From Derxia lacustris (lineage in GTDB: Bacteria > Pseudomonadota > Gammaproteobacteria > Burkholderiales > Burkholderiaceae_E), in the NCBI RefSeq assembly GCF_002105195.1, contig NZ_MUHU01000011.1:186001-250000 (forward strand): a DNA stretch of 64,000 nucleotides, in the 5' to 3' direction. Position numbers and translations under genes: made by a program. The notes beneath the pieces were generated by a model. It saw only the letters and a list, made by a program, of their open reading frames with translations. It was not told the DNA's origin and did not search any database. Positions 14,997 to 28,501 of this stretch are shown here, piece after piece; the stretch's first letter is position 1; every line of letters begins with the position of its first letter.

Positions 14997-16427
14997 TCAG
15001 CGCCGGTCGAGCGCGCGGGCGAGCCAGCGCAGCAGCTCGGGCGCCTCGCTCGATGCCGCGTTGAAGCGCAGAAAGCTGGACGGCGCCTGGGTCGGATTGA
15101 ACAGCGCGCCCGGCGCCAGCAGGATGCCGTCGCGCCGGGCCTCGGCGGCGAGCGGCCGGGTTTCGGTGCCGGCGTCGGCCCACAGGAAGTGGCCGGCCTC
15201 GGGCACGGCGGGCAGGCGCAGGCCGACCTTTTCGAGCGCGCGGGCGGCGCGTTCGCGCGCGCCGTCGACCTTGCCGCGCAGCCGCTCGACATGCTTGCGG
15301 TAGCGGCCTTCGCTCAGCACCTTGTAGAGCACGCGCTCGGGCAGCTCGGGATTGGCGATGGCGCACAGCGTCTTGCGCTCGACCAGCGCGGCGACGGTGT
15401 CGTCGTCGGCGGCCACGTAGCCGACGCGCAGATTGGGCGCCAGCGTCTTGGAAAAGCCGCCGCAGTAGATGACCGAGCGCAGCTGGTCGAGGCTGGCGAG
15501 CCGCACGCCACGGCCGCTGGCCGGCGCGGCAAAGTCACCATAGATGTCGTCCTCGACGATGCGCAGGCCGTGGCGGCCGGCCAGCACCAGCAGCTCGTGG
15601 GCGCGCGCCAGCGACAGCATCGAGCCGGTCGGGTTCTGGCAGACGGCGGTCATCACGAACAGGCGCGGCCGGTGCTCGGTGCAGAGCCGCTCCAGCGCGA
15701 CGAGGTCGGGCCCGTCGGCCAGACGCGGCACCGGCACGATGGTGGCGCCGGCATAGGCGAGGCGCGCGAACAGCACGAACCACGCCGGGTCCTCGACCAG
15801 CACCGCATCGCCGGGCGCGACGAAGGTCTGGATGACCAGATCCAGCGCCTGGGTCACGCCGGCGGTGGTGAGGATGCGTTCCGGCTCGGCGCCGATGCCG
15901 CTGCCGGCCAGATGCAGCGCCAGCTGTTCGCGCAGCGGCGCATAGCCCTCGGGCCGGCCTTGCGTCAGCAGCAGCGCCGGCGCCTGGCGCGCCACGCTGC
16001 GCAGCGCCGAAGCGATCAGTTCGCCATCGAGCAGCGCCGCCGGCAGAAAGCCGCCGCCGGGCGCGAACTTCACGTCGCCCGGGCTGAGCATGTTGCGCAG
16101 CAGCCAGCTCGTGTCCACGCGCGGCGCGGCAGCGGCGGCCGCGCGCAGCGCCGGAGTGGCCGGCTCGCCGGGCGCGGCCACGTAAAAGCCCGAGCCGCGA
16201 CGCGATTCGACCAGCCCGGCCGCGACCAGCCGGTCGTAGGCCTCGACCACGGTGGCGCGCGCCACGCCCAGCTCGTCGGCGCAGGCGCGGATGCTGGGCA
16301 GGCGCATGCCGGCGCGCAGCACCCGGGCCTCGATGCGCTCGGTGAAGCGGGCCACGAGCTGATCGCCGAGGCGCTGGCCGCCGCTGCGGTCGAGCAGGCC
16401 GGGATCGGAAACGACTGTATCGGTCAT
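14997..16427 (-). CDS. MocR-type GntR/aminotransferase transcriptional regulator
   Basis: 476 residues: an N-terminal GntR winged helix (MRLPSIRACADELGVARATVVEAYDRLVAAGLVESRRGSGFYV, about 40-85) joined by an Ala/Pro-rich linker to a fold-type I aminotransferase domain (about 115-475). The PLP-binding Lys is in GGFSKTLAPNLRVGY near residue 312, and VEDDIYGDF holds the Asp that contacts the PLP pyridine nitrogen. MocR proteins sense PLP or amino-acid ligands (PdxR, GabR, TauR types) and usually regulate a divergent gene. Here the divergent neighbour is an unrecognised 138-residue protein. Three TACCG direct repeats lie in the shared promoter region. Confidence 0.9.
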   Translation of the reverse strand: MTDTVVSDPGLLDRSGGQRLGDQLVARFTERIEARVLRAGMRLPSIRACADELGVARATVVEAYDRLVAAGLVESRRGSGFYVAAPGEPATPALRAAAAAAPRVDTSWLLRNMLSPGDVKFAPGGGFLPAALLDGELIASALRSVARQAPALLLTQGRPEGYAPLREQLALHLAGSGIGAEPERILTTAGVTQALDLVIQTFVAPGDAVLVEDPAWFVLFARLAYAGATIVPVPRLADGPDLVALERLCTEHRPRLFVMTAVCQNPTGSMLSLARAHELLVLAGRHGLRIVEDDIYGDFAAPASGRGVRLASLDQLRSVIYCGGFSKTLAPNLRVGYVAADDDTVAALVERKTLCAIANPELPERVLYKVLSEGRYRKHVERLRGKVDGARERAARALEKVGLRLPAVPEAGHFLWADAGTETRPLAAEARRDGILLAPGALFNPTQAPSSFLRFNAASSEAPELLRWLARALDRR

Positions 16428-16464
16428 GTGAGCAGGCCAGATGGCTGAAGTATCCGCAAAAGTG

Positions 16465-16481
16465 TACCGCTACCGTACCGG
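16465..16481. promoter_or_regulatory. TACCG triple direct repeat, probable MocR operator
   Basis: TACCGC-TACCG-TACCGG in the 75 bases between the divergent MocR gene and the small gene. MocR regulators commonly bind direct repeats in such a position; assignment to this regulator is inferred. Confidence 0.4.
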
Positions 16482-16502
16482 CTGGCGATGCTAGCTTGCG
16501 GC

Positions 16503-16919
16503 ATGGCCTCGCTCAGCATCGATCTCCGACATCTCGCACCCGGCGACGCCGCCCGGCTCGACGAACTGCTCGCCGCCGGCGCGCCGGACGGCCGCCGGCT
16601 GTCCTGGCTGTGCATCGCGCCCGATGCCGCCGCCGGCGCGCGCGGCTGGCTGCTGAGCGTGGCCGGCGCCTCGCCGGCGCTGCACACGCTGGCGGCCGGC
16701 TTTGCCGGCGATGCGCGCGGCGGCTGGAGCCTGCGCATTCCGCTCGATGCCGGGCGTGCCGCCGACTGGCGCCCGGCCGAGCTGCACGCGGCCGATCCGG
16801 CCCGGCCGCCGCGCACCGCCACCCTGCGCGCCGCGCTCGGCGCGCTCGGGCTCGACGGCCGCATCGAGCTCAAGCGCCTGGGCGCCGGCGGCTGGGCGGC
16901 GCGCCGTCCCACCTGCTGA
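16503..16919 (+). CDS. Hypothetical protein divergent from MocR gene
   Basis: 138 residues from ATG 16503 (an alternative in-frame ATG lies at 16488). I do not recognise it. It is Ala/Arg/Leu-rich, apparently soluble, without signal peptide, Cys motif or transmembrane segment. Its recognisable features are an N-terminal MASLSIDLRHLAPGDAARLDELL and an inner SWLCIAPDAAAGARGWLLSVAG strand-like stretch. Codon use fits the neighbours, and the divergent position with the MocR regulator supports a real, regulated gene. In such pairs the target is often an enzyme or exporter for the effector, but no function is assigned. Confidence 0.5.
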   Translation: MASLSIDLRHLAPGDAARLDELLAAGAPDGRRLSWLCIAPDAAAGARGWLLSVAGASPALHTLAAGFAGDARGGWSLRIPLDAGRAADWRPAELHAADPARPPRTATLRAALGALGLDGRIELKRLGAGGWAARRPTC

Positions 16920-17066
16920 AGCGGCACGCCCGACGACGCCGGAACAGGCCGGTTCCGCGCAGTTGTTCCGCCCTTTCGACGCTGCCGATGGGCGGCAGAC
17001 TCGATGCCTGGCGGCGCCCATCGCGCGGCCGCCCGCATCCCGTCAACAAGAACTCCCTGGCTCCGA

Positions 17067-20347
<3,281 letters not shown>

Positions 20348-20351
<4 letters not shown>

Positions 20352-21457
20352 GTCCGATCACCGACCGCGCGCTGCCGGCCACCGAAACCATCCTCGCGGT
20401 CGACGACACGCCGGCCAATCTCAGCCTGCTGGCCGGCCTGCTCGGCCAGCGCTACCGGGTCCAGCTCGCGCCCTCGGGCGCCAAGGCGCTGGAACTGGCC
20501 CGGCGCTGCCCGCCCGACCTCGTGGTGCTCGACATCATGATGCCGGGCATGGACGGCTACGAGGTCTGCCGCCAGCTCAAGGCCGACGCGCGCACGGCCG
20601 AGGTGCCGGTGCTGTTCCTCACCGCGCTGTCGCGGCCCGAGGACGAGACGCGCGGCTTCGAAGCGGGCGGCGCCGACTTCGTGCACAAGCCGTTCAACGC
20701 CACCACCGTGCTGGCCCGGGTGCGCACCCAGCTCGACCTGAAGAGCTGGCGCGACGCGATGCGCGACCGCAACGCCTGGTTGCAGGACGAACTCGACGCC
20801 CGCCTGGCCGAAGTGGAAAAGCTGCGCGAGGCGGCGCTGTTCACCATGATTTCCTTCTCCGAATTCCGCGATCAGGAGACCGGCAACCATGTGCGGCGCA
20901 CGCGCGAATACGTGCGCGAACTGGCGCGCTGGCTGGCCGCCAATGCCGCCGATGCCAGCTACCGCCTGGCGCCGGCCGAGATCGATGCCGTCGCCCGCTC
21001 GGCGCCGCTGCACGACCTGGGCAAGGTGGCGATTCCCGACCGCATCCTGCTGCACGACGGCCCGCTCGCGCCGCCCGACTTCGAGGTGATGAAGACGCAT
21101 GCGCTGCGCGGCTGGGAAATGCTCGGCCGCATCCAGGACGAGCTCGGCGCCGACGGCGTGCGCCTGCTCGGCCATGCGCGTGCCATCGCGCGCCATCACC
21201 ACGAGCGCTGGGACGGCAGCGGCTATCCCGACGGGCTGGCCGGGGCCGCCATTCCGCTGTCGGCGCGGCTGATGGCGGTGGCCGATGTCTACGACGCGCT
21301 CATCAGCCGGCGCCCCTACAAGCAGGCGCTGCCGGCCGCCACCGCGCTGACCATGATCGAGGCCGGCAGCGGCAGCCATTTCGATCCCACCGTCGTCACC
21401 GCCCTGGTCGCCATCCGCGACCGGCTGGTCGACATCGCCGCCCAGTGGCAGGACTGA
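20348..21457 (+). CDS. Response regulator with HD-GYP c-di-GMP phosphodiesterase domain
   Basis: 369 residues. Receiver domain ([14 protein letters not shown]; acceptor Asp in [16 protein letters not shown], about residue 61; Lys in FVHKPFN), a helical linker, then an HD-GYP domain (about 170-360) with [10 protein letters not shown] for metal binding and [14 protein letters not shown] as the GYP signature. These proteins degrade cyclic di-GMP when their receiver is phosphorylated (RpfG-like). It is coupled to the preceding kinase by a 4-base overlap. The unit would convert a periplasmic cue to lower c-di-GMP, hence a motility or biofilm decision, which fits the chemoreceptor set further right. 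Confidence 0.94.
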
Positions 21458-21462
21458 ATCCC

Positions 21463-22758
21463 ATGCTTGCCCGTCTGCGTTCCCGGCTCGCCGCCGCGTT
21501 GCTGGCGGCGGCGGCCGCCCTGCCGGCCGGCGCCGCCGATTTTTCCTGGTCGGGCTTCGGCACCGTCGGCTATGCGCGCTCCGACCGCGACTACGCCTAT
21601 CAGCGCTTCATCGACGACGAGGGCAGCTTCAAGCGCGACAGCCTGCTCGGCGCCCAGCTCGACGTGAGCTTCAGCCCGCAATGGTCGGCCACGGTGCAGG
21701 CGCGGCTCGCGCCCGGCCTCGAAGACGACGGTCACTGGGATGTGAAGCCGACCTGGGCCTTCCTCGGCTGGCGCCCGAACGACGACTGGCTGCTGCGCGC
21801 CGGCCGGCTGCGCATTCCGCTCTACCTGTATTCGCAGACGATGGACGTGGGCCAGACCCACGACATGGCGCGGCTGCCGACCGAGATGTACTCGATCACG
21901 CCGACCTCCGACTTCGACGGCCTGGCGCTGGCGCGGATCTGGCCCACCGCCAGCGGCGAGCTGACGCTGGAGGGCTATCACGGCAGCGCCCACACCACGG
22001 CGCGCTTCTGGACCCGCGACGGCCTGCCGCCCGTCGTCGAGCCGGGCGCGCGCTTCCTGCCCATCACGGTGAAGGCCAGCGGCCTGGTGCTGACGCTGCG
22101 CGAGCCCGACACGCTGGCGCGGCTGGGCGCGCATGCGACCCGCACCAACCAGCGCAACGGCGGCCGCATTCCGCGCAGTTTTCCGCGCGTCGAGCTGGCG
22201 CCCGGTCTCGGCTACTACCAGGTCAATCCGGCGCTGCCCGGCCCGGGCTTCGACAGCCTGCCGGCGATCCACAACCTCATCCTCACCGCCGGCGTCGAGC
22301 AGTCGCTCGGCGGCGGCTGGCGGATCGCGGCCGAGTTCGCGCGCAATCTCCAGCGCGATACCGAATTCGGCTCGGGCACGCGCGGCGGCTATCTGGCGCT
22401 GTTCAAGCAGATCGACCGCTTCACGCCCTATGCCAGCTTCAGCTGGCTCAAGGCCGACAGCAGCCGGCTCGACTGGTATCGCCGGCTCACCGGCGCGCCG
22501 CTGCCGGGCGTCATCCCGGGCGCCGGCCAGATCAACCAGGCCCAGCGGCTCGCGGCCGAAGCCATCTGGACCGCCGACCAGCATTCGCTGGCGCTCGGCA
22601 GCTCGTATGCGGTCACGCCGTCGAGCAAGCTCAAGTTCGAATGGCTGCGCACCCATGTCGGCGAGGTCTCGCGGCTGATCGACACGCCGCCGGGCAGCGA
22701 ATCGCCGCGCGAAACCGGGCTGAACGTGTTCACGCTCAACTACAGCTTCGCGTTCTGA
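21463..22758 (+). CDS. Porin-like outer membrane protein
   Basis: 431 residues with a signal peptide ending AGAADFSWSGFG, a short spacer typical of barrel proteins, alternating amphipathic strands with many aromatic girdle residues and a terminal Phe (NYSFAF). It starts 6 bases after the HD-GYP gene. The WSGFGTVGYARSDRDYAYQRFI start and the RAGRLRIPLYLYSQTMDVGQTHDMARLP segment are typical of a family of uncharacterised porin-like proteins encoded next to c-di-GMP signalling and small PstS-like genes. Substrate unknown. Confidence 0.75.
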   Translation: MLARLRSRLAAALLAAAAALPAGAADFSWSGFGTVGYARSDRDYAYQRFIDDEGSFKRDSLLGAQLDVSFSPQWSATVQARLAPGLEDDGHWDVKPTWAFLGWRPNDDWLLRAGRLRIPLYLYSQTMDVGQTHDMARLPTEMYSITPTSDFDGLALARIWPTASGELTLEGYHGSAHTTARFWTRDGLPPVVEPGARFLPITVKASGLVLTLREPDTLARLGAHATRTNQRNGGRIPRSFPRVELAPGLGYYQVNPALPGPGFDSLPAIHNLILTAGVEQSLGGGWRIAAEFARNLQRDTEFGSGTRGGYLALFKQIDRFTPYASFSWLKADSSRLDWYRRLTGAPLPGVIPGAGQINQAQRLAAEAIWTADQHSLALGSSYAVTPSSKLKFEWLRTHVGEVSRLIDTPPGSESPRETGLNVFTLNYSFAF

Positions 22759-22768
22759 GGAGGCGGCC

Positions 22769-23191
22769 ATGAAAGCTCTTGCATGGCTCTGCCTCGCTCT
22801 GCTGCTGCTCGCCGGCGGCAGCAGCCGGGCCGGCGACGCCGATGCGGTGGTCGTCATCGGCTATGCCGGTCTGCCGCCGATCGACGGCGCCACGGTCGAG
22901 CGGCTGTACACCGGCCGCTCGATCGCGGTGGCCGGCACGCCGGTCACGGTGGTCAATGCCGCCGCCGGCAGCCCGCTGCGGCGGCGCTTTCTGGCCGGCT
23001 GGCTGCGGCTCGACGAGGAGAAGTACGCCGCCTACTGGACGGTGCGGCGCCACATCGGCAAGGGCGCGCCGCCGCGCGAGCTGGCCGGCAACGCCGAGAC
23101 GATCGAGTTCGTGCGCAGCACGCCGGGCGCGGTCGGCTACATCGATGCCGCCGAGGTGAAGCCGGGCATGAACGTGATCGCGCGGCCCTGA
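22769..23191 (+). CDS. Small PstS-like periplasmic protein
   Basis: 140 residues with a signal peptide (about 1-21, ending SSRAG). The remainder (VVIGYAGLPPIDGATVERLYTGRS, TVVNAAAGSPLRRRFLAGWL, AETIEFVRSTPGAVGYIDAA) matches the C-terminal half of phosphate-binding proteins and small orphan PstS-like proteins, not a full two-lobe receptor. It lies 10 bases after the porin and closes the operon. It may be a ligand-binding partner for the hybrid kinase sensor domain rather than a transporter component, since no pst permease is present. That role is inference. Confidence 0.75.
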   Translation: MKALAWLCLALLLLAGGSSRAGDADAVVVIGYAGLPPIDGATVERLYTGRSIAVAGTPVTVVNAAAGSPLRRRFLAGWLRLDEEKYAAYWTVRRHIGKGAPPRELAGNAETIEFVRSTPGAVGYIDAAEVKPGMNVIARP

Positions 23192-23336
23192 GCGGGATCG
23201 GGCGGCGGCACGGCCGCGCTGGCGCGCACGGGCAGCCGCGCGACGCCGCCGCACCGGTCGGCGCCGGAGCGCTGGGCTATGCTCGACCGCCCCTGCGGCC
23301 AGCCCGGCCGCGCCCCTCCGCAGCAAGGACATTTCC

Positions 23337-23792
23337 ATGAGCGTGTACGACAAACTCGCCGCCCTCGGCATCCAGCTTCCCTCCGCCGGCGCCCCGGCCG
23401 CCGCCTATGTGATGGCGGCGCGCAGCGGCAATCTGGTGTTCCTGTCGGGCCACATCGCCAAGAAGGACGGCAAGGTCTGGGCCGGCCAGCTCGGCGCCGA
23501 AATCGCCACCGAGGAAGGCCGCGCCGCCGCGCGCGCCGTGGCCATCGACCTGCTCGCCACGCTGCATGCCTTCGTCGGCGACCTCAACAGCGTCACGCGC
23601 ATCGTCAAGGTGATGTCGCTGGTCAATTCCACGCCCGCGTTCACCGAACAGCATCTGGTGACCAACGGCTGCTCCGAGCTGCTGGTCGAAGTGTTCGGCG
23701 ACCTCGGCCGGCATGCGCGCAGCGCCTTCGGCGTGGCGCAGATTCCGCTCGGCGCCTGCGTCGAAATCGAGCTGATCGCCGAAGTGGCCTGA
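23337..23792 (+). CDS. RidA family (YjgF/YER057c/UK114) protein
   Basis: 151 residues covering the whole RidA fold: YVMAARSGNLVFLSGHIAKKDGKVWAG at the start, VAIDLLATLHAFVGDLNSVTRIVKVM in the middle, and FGVAQIPLGACVEIELIAEVA at the end. The branch with SGHIAKKDGK and the NSTPAFTEQHLVTNG stretch is the RidA-like subgroup that may lack the canonical Arg (FGVAQIPLGA where RidA has R-VAVA-LP). Classical RidA hydrolyses reactive enamines and imines from PLP enzymes. An AAGGA site precedes the ATG. It is monocistronic, with 145 bases to the previous operon. Confidence 0.88.
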   Translation: MSVYDKLAALGIQLPSAGAPAAAYVMAARSGNLVFLSGHIAKKDGKVWAGQLGAEIATEEGRAAARAVAIDLLATLHAFVGDLNSVTRIVKVMSLVNSTPAFTEQHLVTNGCSELLVEVFGDLGRHARSAFGVAQIPLGACVEIELIAEVA

Positions 23793-23833
23793 CGGCGCGC
23801 GCGGCCGGCTCTCGGCGCGGCCGGCGCCGGCCC

Positions 23834-24997
23834 TCAGCGCGGCTCGCCGGCGCGCCACTGCCGCTTGGGATAGCGCGGCGACTTGCCGCGCAGGTCGGGC
23901 TTCTGCGCCGGCCCCCAGTGCAGCGTGCTGCCGGGCCGCACCAGCGCGATCGCATCCTCGGGCAGGCCGGCCGCCAGCAGCGCCGCCGGCAGCGCCTGGC
24001 GCGGCGCGTCGGGCGCCTCGTCCGACAGATCGAAAGTGCCCCAGTGCACGCCCAGCCCGCGCTTCGCGCCGAGCGCGGCAAACACCTGCACCGCCTCGGC
24101 CGGATCGATGTGCTGGTTGCGCATGAAGCCGCGCGGCTCATAGGCGCCGACCGGCAGGATCGCCAGATCGACCGGCGCAAAGCGCTCGCCGAGCGCCGCG
24201 AACAGCGCCGCATCCCAGCCGGTATCGCCCGAGTAGTAGGCGCGGAATCCCCCCGCCGTCACCACCCAGCCGGCCCACAGCTCGCGGTCCTTGTCGAACA
24301 CGCCGCGCCGGCTCCAGTGGCGCGCCGGCACGCAGTCGAACTGCACCGGGCCGGCCGCGCCGTCGAGCGCCGTCTGCTCATTCCAGTCCAGCGCCTGCAC
24401 ATGGGTCACGCCCCAGTCGCGCAGCAGCGCATCGATGCCGAGCGGCACGATGAACAGCGGATTGCCGTGCGCCGCCACCGCCTTCACGCTGGCCTCGTCC
24501 AGATGGTCGAAATGCGCATGCGAGATCAGCACCACGTCGAGCGGCGGCAGCTCCTCGACCGACAGCGCCGGCGGCACCAGCCGCCTGGGGCCCAGCCATT
24601 GCACCGGCGAGGCGCGCTGCGAGAACTGCGGATCGGTCAGCACATTGAGCCCGCCGAGCTGGAGCAGCACCGTCGCATGGCCGATCCAGGTCGCCGAGGT
24701 GGCGCTGCGGTTGGGTTGCAGCCAGCCCAGGTCGGGGACGATGGGCGTGATGTCGGTGGTCGGCGCCGGCATGCGCCGCGTGACCCGGCTCCACTGGAAG
24801 GCCAGCACCTGGCCCAGCGACGGCAGCGCAAAGCCGCTGTCGAGGTTGTGGAAGCGGCCGTCGGCATAGTGGTCGCTGGCGGCGCGTTCCAGGTTGACGG
24901 AATGGCCGCCGCAACCGGCAAGCAGTGCGGCGGCGGCAAGGGCGATGAGGGCGGCGCGCGGGCGGGCCCGGGCTGGCGAGGTCGGCGTCGGGGTCAT
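23834..24997 (-). CDS. MBL-fold hydrolase lipoprotein (UlaG/NAPE-PLD-like)
   Basis: 387 residues from ATG 24997 (MTPTPTSPAR). A lipobox LLAGC follows a hydrophobic signal. The metallo-beta-lactamase fold shows TWIGHATVLLQLGGLNVLTDPQFS, then SHAHFDHLD as the metal motif, PARHWSRRG, YYSGDTGWD and GVHWGTFDLSDEA near the C-terminus. This arrangement matches the family of N-acyl-phosphatidylethanolamine phospholipase D-like and UlaG-like bacterial proteins. It probably acts in the periplasm on a phospholipid-type or phosphoester substrate, which is inference. An in-frame ATG 63 bases upstream is less likely because it would bury the signal peptide. Confidence 0.85.
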   Translation of the reverse strand: MTPTPTSPARARPRAALIALAAAALLAGCGGHSVNLERAASDHYADGRFHNLDSGFALPSLGQVLAFQWSRVTRRMPAPTTDITPIVPDLGWLQPNRSATSATWIGHATVLLQLGGLNVLTDPQFSQRASPVQWLGPRRLVPPALSVEELPPLDVVLISHAHFDHLDEASVKAVAAHGNPLFIVPLGIDALLRDWGVTHVQALDWNEQTALDGAAGPVQFDCVPARHWSRRGVFDKDRELWAGWVVTAGGFRAYYSGDTGWDAALFAALGERFAPVDLAILPVGAYEPRGFMRNQHIDPAEAVQVFAALGAKRGLGVHWGTFDLSDEAPDAPRQALPAALLAAGLPEDAIALVRPGSTLHWGPAQKPDLRGKSPRYPKRQWRAGEPR

Positions 24998-25117
24998 GCG
25001 CCGAATGTAATGGAGAGCATGCGCCCCGGGACGCCTACCGATTGACGCTGCCGCCGGCACTGCCTACGGTCAGCAGGCGGATTGCATCCGCCGTCCGCTC
25101 ACCTTGGGAGGGACACC

Positions 25118-25921
25118 ATGCTGACTACCCACGACACCCATGCGCCGATCGGCGCGGGCCACAGCAACGCCGCCAACGACGAGCCGCAGGGCGTCGGTCT
25201 GGGCGCACCGCTGCGATGGTTGCGGCTGGGCGCGGAAGACCTGGTGCAGACGCGCTTTGCCGGCATGGCCTACGGCCTGGTGTTCGCGCTCATGGGGTTG
25301 GCGCTGTCGGGCATCTATGCCCACCACTGGCAGCTGACGATGGGGCTGACCGCCGGCTTCTTTCTGATGGGGCCGTTCATCTGCGCCGGCGTGTACGAGC
25401 TGTCGCGCCAGCATGAGCGCGGCGAGCCGGTATCGCTGCTGGCCTCGGCCACCTGCTGGCGCCGCAATCCGGGCTCGATCGGCTTCTTCGCGGCGATGCT
25501 CACCTTCTCGATGATCGTCTGGGCCCGGGTGTCGATCGTCATCTTCGCGCTGTTCTCGACCACCGACTTCCCCACGCTGCAAGGCGTGCTGGCGCAGATC
25601 TTCAGCCTGGACAACCTCGAATTCGTCGGCGTGTGGATGGGCGTCGGCTTCGTGTTCGCGTCGCTGGTGTTCGCGATCTCGGTGGTGTCGGTGCCGATGA
25701 TGCTGGACCGGGGCAGCGACACGCTCACCGCCGTGTTCGCCAGCGCCAGCGCGCTGTTTTCCAACACGCTGGCGCTGTATCTGTGGGCCGCGATCATCGT
25801 GCTGCTGATCGGCACCAGCCTGGTGTTCGGCTATCTGGGGCTGATCGTGACTGCGCCGCTGATCGGCCATGCGTCCTGGCATGCCTACCGCGAGCTGCTG
25901 CCCTCGGCCGACGCGCGCTGA
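25118..25921 (+). CDS. DUF2189 domain membrane protein
   Basis: 267 residues from ATG 25118, preceded by GGGAGGGACACC. After a polar N-terminal 45 residues there are about six transmembrane segments with the DUF2189 pattern (PLRWLRLGAEDLVQTRFAGMAYGLVFALMG, GPFICAGVYELSRQHERGEPVSL, PMMLDRGSDTLTAVFASASAL, LIVTAPLIGHASWHAYRELL). The family is widespread in proteobacteria and often near cytochrome or respiratory genes, but its function is unknown. It stands alone between the divergent MBL lipoprotein and the convergent parC. Confidence 0.85.
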   Translation: MLTTHDTHAPIGAGHSNAANDEPQGVGLGAPLRWLRLGAEDLVQTRFAGMAYGLVFALMGLALSGIYAHHWQLTMGLTAGFFLMGPFICAGVYELSRQHERGEPVSLLASATCWRRNPGSIGFFAAMLTFSMIVWARVSIVIFALFSTTDFPTLQGVLAQIFSLDNLEFVGVWMGVGFVFASLVFAISVVSVPMMLDRGSDTLTAVFASASALFSNTLALYLWAAIIVLLIGTSLVFGYLGLIVTAPLIGHASWHAYRELLPSADAR

Positions 25922-26005
25922 CGACAGGACGGCCGCGGGCCGGTGCCGGCCGGCCCGTGCGGCCAGCGGAGCTGCCAACGGCCCCTGCCGCCGGTGCCGG
26001 CCGGC

Positions 26006-28501
26006 TCAGGCGCCGGCCTTCAACCCCTGCACCGCCTTCATCCGCGCATCGATCTGCCGGCCCTTGCGCGCGCGCTTGGCCACATAGAGGTCGATGCTCG
26101 ATTTCACGTCGACCGCGCGCTCCTTGCCGCCGAGCGTGCCCACCACCACCACGCCGCGCGCCTTGTCGAAGGCGATCACGTCGAGCAGCTTCTCGCCCGG
26201 CTCCAGCTCGATCAGATTGACGCCGCGCCCGCCGCCCGGCTGATGCTTGAGCTCATCGGCGCCAAACACCAGCAGCCGGCCATTGGCCGACAGCGCCGCC
26301 ACATGATCGACCCGCGTGCCGGCGGCCAGCAGATGCGGGCGCAGCAGCTCGGCGCCTTCATCCAGCGTCACAAAGCTCTTGCCGCCGCGCTGGCGCGTGC
26401 TGAGGTCGCCGAGCTTGGCGGCAAAGCCATGCCCGGCGGTCGTCGCCAGAATCAGCCCCGAATCGGCCGGCCCGGCCAGCAGATGGACGATGCGCGAGCC
26501 CGACTCCAGATCGATGAAGCTGGTCACCGGCTGACCGTCGCCGCGCGCGCCCGGCAAGGCCGCGACCGCCACGTTGTAGACCCGCCCGTTGCTGCCCAGC
26601 GCCACCAGCGTGTCGACGGTGCGGCACTCGAAGGTGGCGTAGAGCGAATCGCCGGCCTTGAAGGTGAACTGCGCCGGATCGTGCCCATGCCCCTGCCGCG
26701 CGCGCAGCCAGCCCTTGTCCGACACCACCACCGTGACCGGCTCGTCGACCACCTTCACTTCCACGGTCGCGCGCTTTTCGGTCTGGATGAGCGTGCGGCG
26801 GTCGTCGCCGTGGGTCTTGGCATCGGCCTCGATCTCGCGCACCAGCTGGCGCTTCATCGCGCCCGGATTGCCGAGCAGTTCGGCGAGGCCCGCGCGCTCC
26901 TTGCGCTTCTCGTCCAGCTCGCCCTCGATCTTGATGCGCTCCAGCCGCGCCAGCTGACGCAGCCGGATTTCGAGAATGTCCTCGGCCTGGATTTCGCTGA
27001 GCCCGAAGCGCGCGATCAGCGCCGGCTTCGGCTCGTCGGCCTCGCGGATGACCTTGATGACCTCGTCGATGTTGAGGAAGGCAATCAGCCGGCCCTCAAG
27101 AATGTGGATGCGCGCGTCAACCTTGCGCAGCCGGAAGTGGGTGCGCCGCGTCACCACCTCGACCCGGAACGCGACCCACTCGGCCAGGATGTCGACGAGG
27201 TTCTTCTGCCGCGGCCGGCCGTCGCGGCCGACCATCACCAGATTGACCGGCGCGCTGCTTTCCAGCGAGGTGTGCGCGAGCAGCGTGTTGGCGAACTCGG
27301 CCTGATCGATGTTGCGGCTCTTGGGCTCGAACACCAGGCGCACGGCGGCGGCCTTGCCCGACTCGTCGCGCACCGCATCCAGCAGGCCGAGCATCTGCGC
27401 CTTGAGCTGCTGCTGCTCGGGCGACAGCGCCTTCTTGCCGGTCTTGATCTTGGGATTGGTCAGCTCCTCGATCTCCTCCAGCACCTTCTGGCCCGAGGTG
27501 CCGGGCGGCAGCTCGGTGACCACCAGCTGCCACTGGCCGCGCGCCAGATCCTCGATCTTCCAGCGCGCGCGCAGCTTGAGGCTGCCGCGCCCCGACGCGT
27601 AGATGTCGCGGATGTCGCTGGCCGGCGAGATGAGCTGGGCGCCGCCCGGAAAGTCGGGGCCGGGGATGTGTTCGAGGATGGCGTCGAGGCCGATCTCGGC
27701 AGCGGCGCGCGACAGTGCCGCGCCGGCCAGTTGCAGCCGCGTGTCGTCGCCCGAGATGCGCGGCAGTCCGTCGGCGCCGAGCGGCAGCGTGGCGCCCTCG
27801 CCCGCCGCGCCGGCCGCCGCTGCCGCGCCGGTGCCGAACAGCTGGCTCACGCCGCCGAGCACCGCCGGCGCCAGCTTCTGGAGCATCGCGACCGCCGCCT
27901 TCGCCACTTCGCGCAGGTTGTGCGACGGGATTTCGGTGGCGAGGCCGACGGCAATGCCCGAGGCGCCGTTGAGCAGCACCATCGGCAGCCGCGCCGGCAG
28001 CAGGCGCGGCTCGTCGAAGGTGCCGTCGTAGTTGGGCGCGAAATCGACCGTGCCCTCGTCCAGTTCGTCGAGCAGCAGGTTGCTGATGGCCGACAGCCGC
28101 GCCTCGGTGTAGCGCATGGCCGCCGCGCCGTCGCCGTCGCGCGAGCCGAAGTTGCCCTGGCCGTCGATCAGCGGATAGCGCAGCGAGAAGTCCTGCGCCA
28201 TGCGCACCAGCGCGTCGTACACGCTGGTATCGCCGTGCGGATGCAGCTTGCCGAGCACGTCGCCGACCACGGCGGCGCTCTTGCGCGGCTTGGCGCCCGT
28301 GGTGCCGGCAAAGCCCAGGCCCATCTCGCGCATCGAATAGAGGATGCGGCGCTGCACCGGCTTCTGGCCGTCGGCCACGTCGGGCAGCGCGCGGCCCTTG
28401 ACCACGCTCACCGCGTAGTCGAGATAGGCGCGCTCGGCATAGCGCGCGAGCGTCAGGGCTTCGGAGTCGGGCGATTCCGGCGGGAGGAGCAGGTCGGCCA
28501 T
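26006..28501 (-). CDS. parC: DNA topoisomerase IV subunit A
   Basis: 831 residues. It has the ParC N-terminal breakage-reunion domain: [18 protein letters not shown], the quinolone-determining region [19 protein letters not shown], and the catalytic Tyr in [11 protein letters not shown] near residue 130. The C-terminal blades of a degenerate beta-pinwheel follow ([18 protein letters not shown], then [27 protein letters not shown]). An insertion of about 45 residues rich in Ala and Gly (about 215-265: [22 protein letters not shown]) interrupts the tower region. With ParE it decatenates daughter chromosomes. It is not next to parE, which lies 9.4 kb away. Confidence 0.95.
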   Translation of the reverse strand: MADLLLPPESPDSEALTLARYAERAYLDYAVSVVKGRALPDVADGQKPVQRRILYSMREMGLGFAGTTGAKPRKSAAVVGDVLGKLHPHGDTSVYDALVRMAQDFSLRYPLIDGQGNFGSRDGDGAAAMRYTEARLSAISNLLLDELDEGTVDFAPNYDGTFDEPRLLPARLPMVLLNGASGIAVGLATEIPSHNLREVAKAAVAMLQKLAPAVLGGVSQLFGTGAAAAAGAAGEGATLPLGADGLPRISGDDTRLQLAGAALSRAAAEIGLDAILEHIPGPDFPGGAQLISPASDIRDIYASGRGSLKLRARWKIEDLARGQWQLVVTELPPGTSGQKVLEEIEELTNPKIKTGKKALSPEQQQLKAQMLGLLDAVRDESGKAAAVRLVFEPKSRNIDQAEFANTLLAHTSLESSAPVNLVMVGRDGRPRQKNLVDILAEWVAFRVEVVTRRTHFRLRKVDARIHILEGRLIAFLNIDEVIKVIREADEPKPALIARFGLSEIQAEDILEIRLRQLARLERIKIEGELDEKRKERAGLAELLGNPGAMKRQLVREIEADAKTHGDDRRTLIQTEKRATVEVKVVDEPVTVVVSDKGWLRARQGHGHDPAQFTFKAGDSLYATFECRTVDTLVALGSNGRVYNVAVAALPGARGDGQPVTSFIDLESGSRIVHLLAGPADSGLILATTAGHGFAAKLGDLSTRQRGGKSFVTLDEGAELLRPHLLAAGTRVDHVAALSANGRLLVFGADELKHQPGGGRGVNLIELEPGEKLLDVIAFDKARGVVVVGTLGGKERAVDVKSSIDLYVAKRARKGRQIDARMKAVQGLKAGA

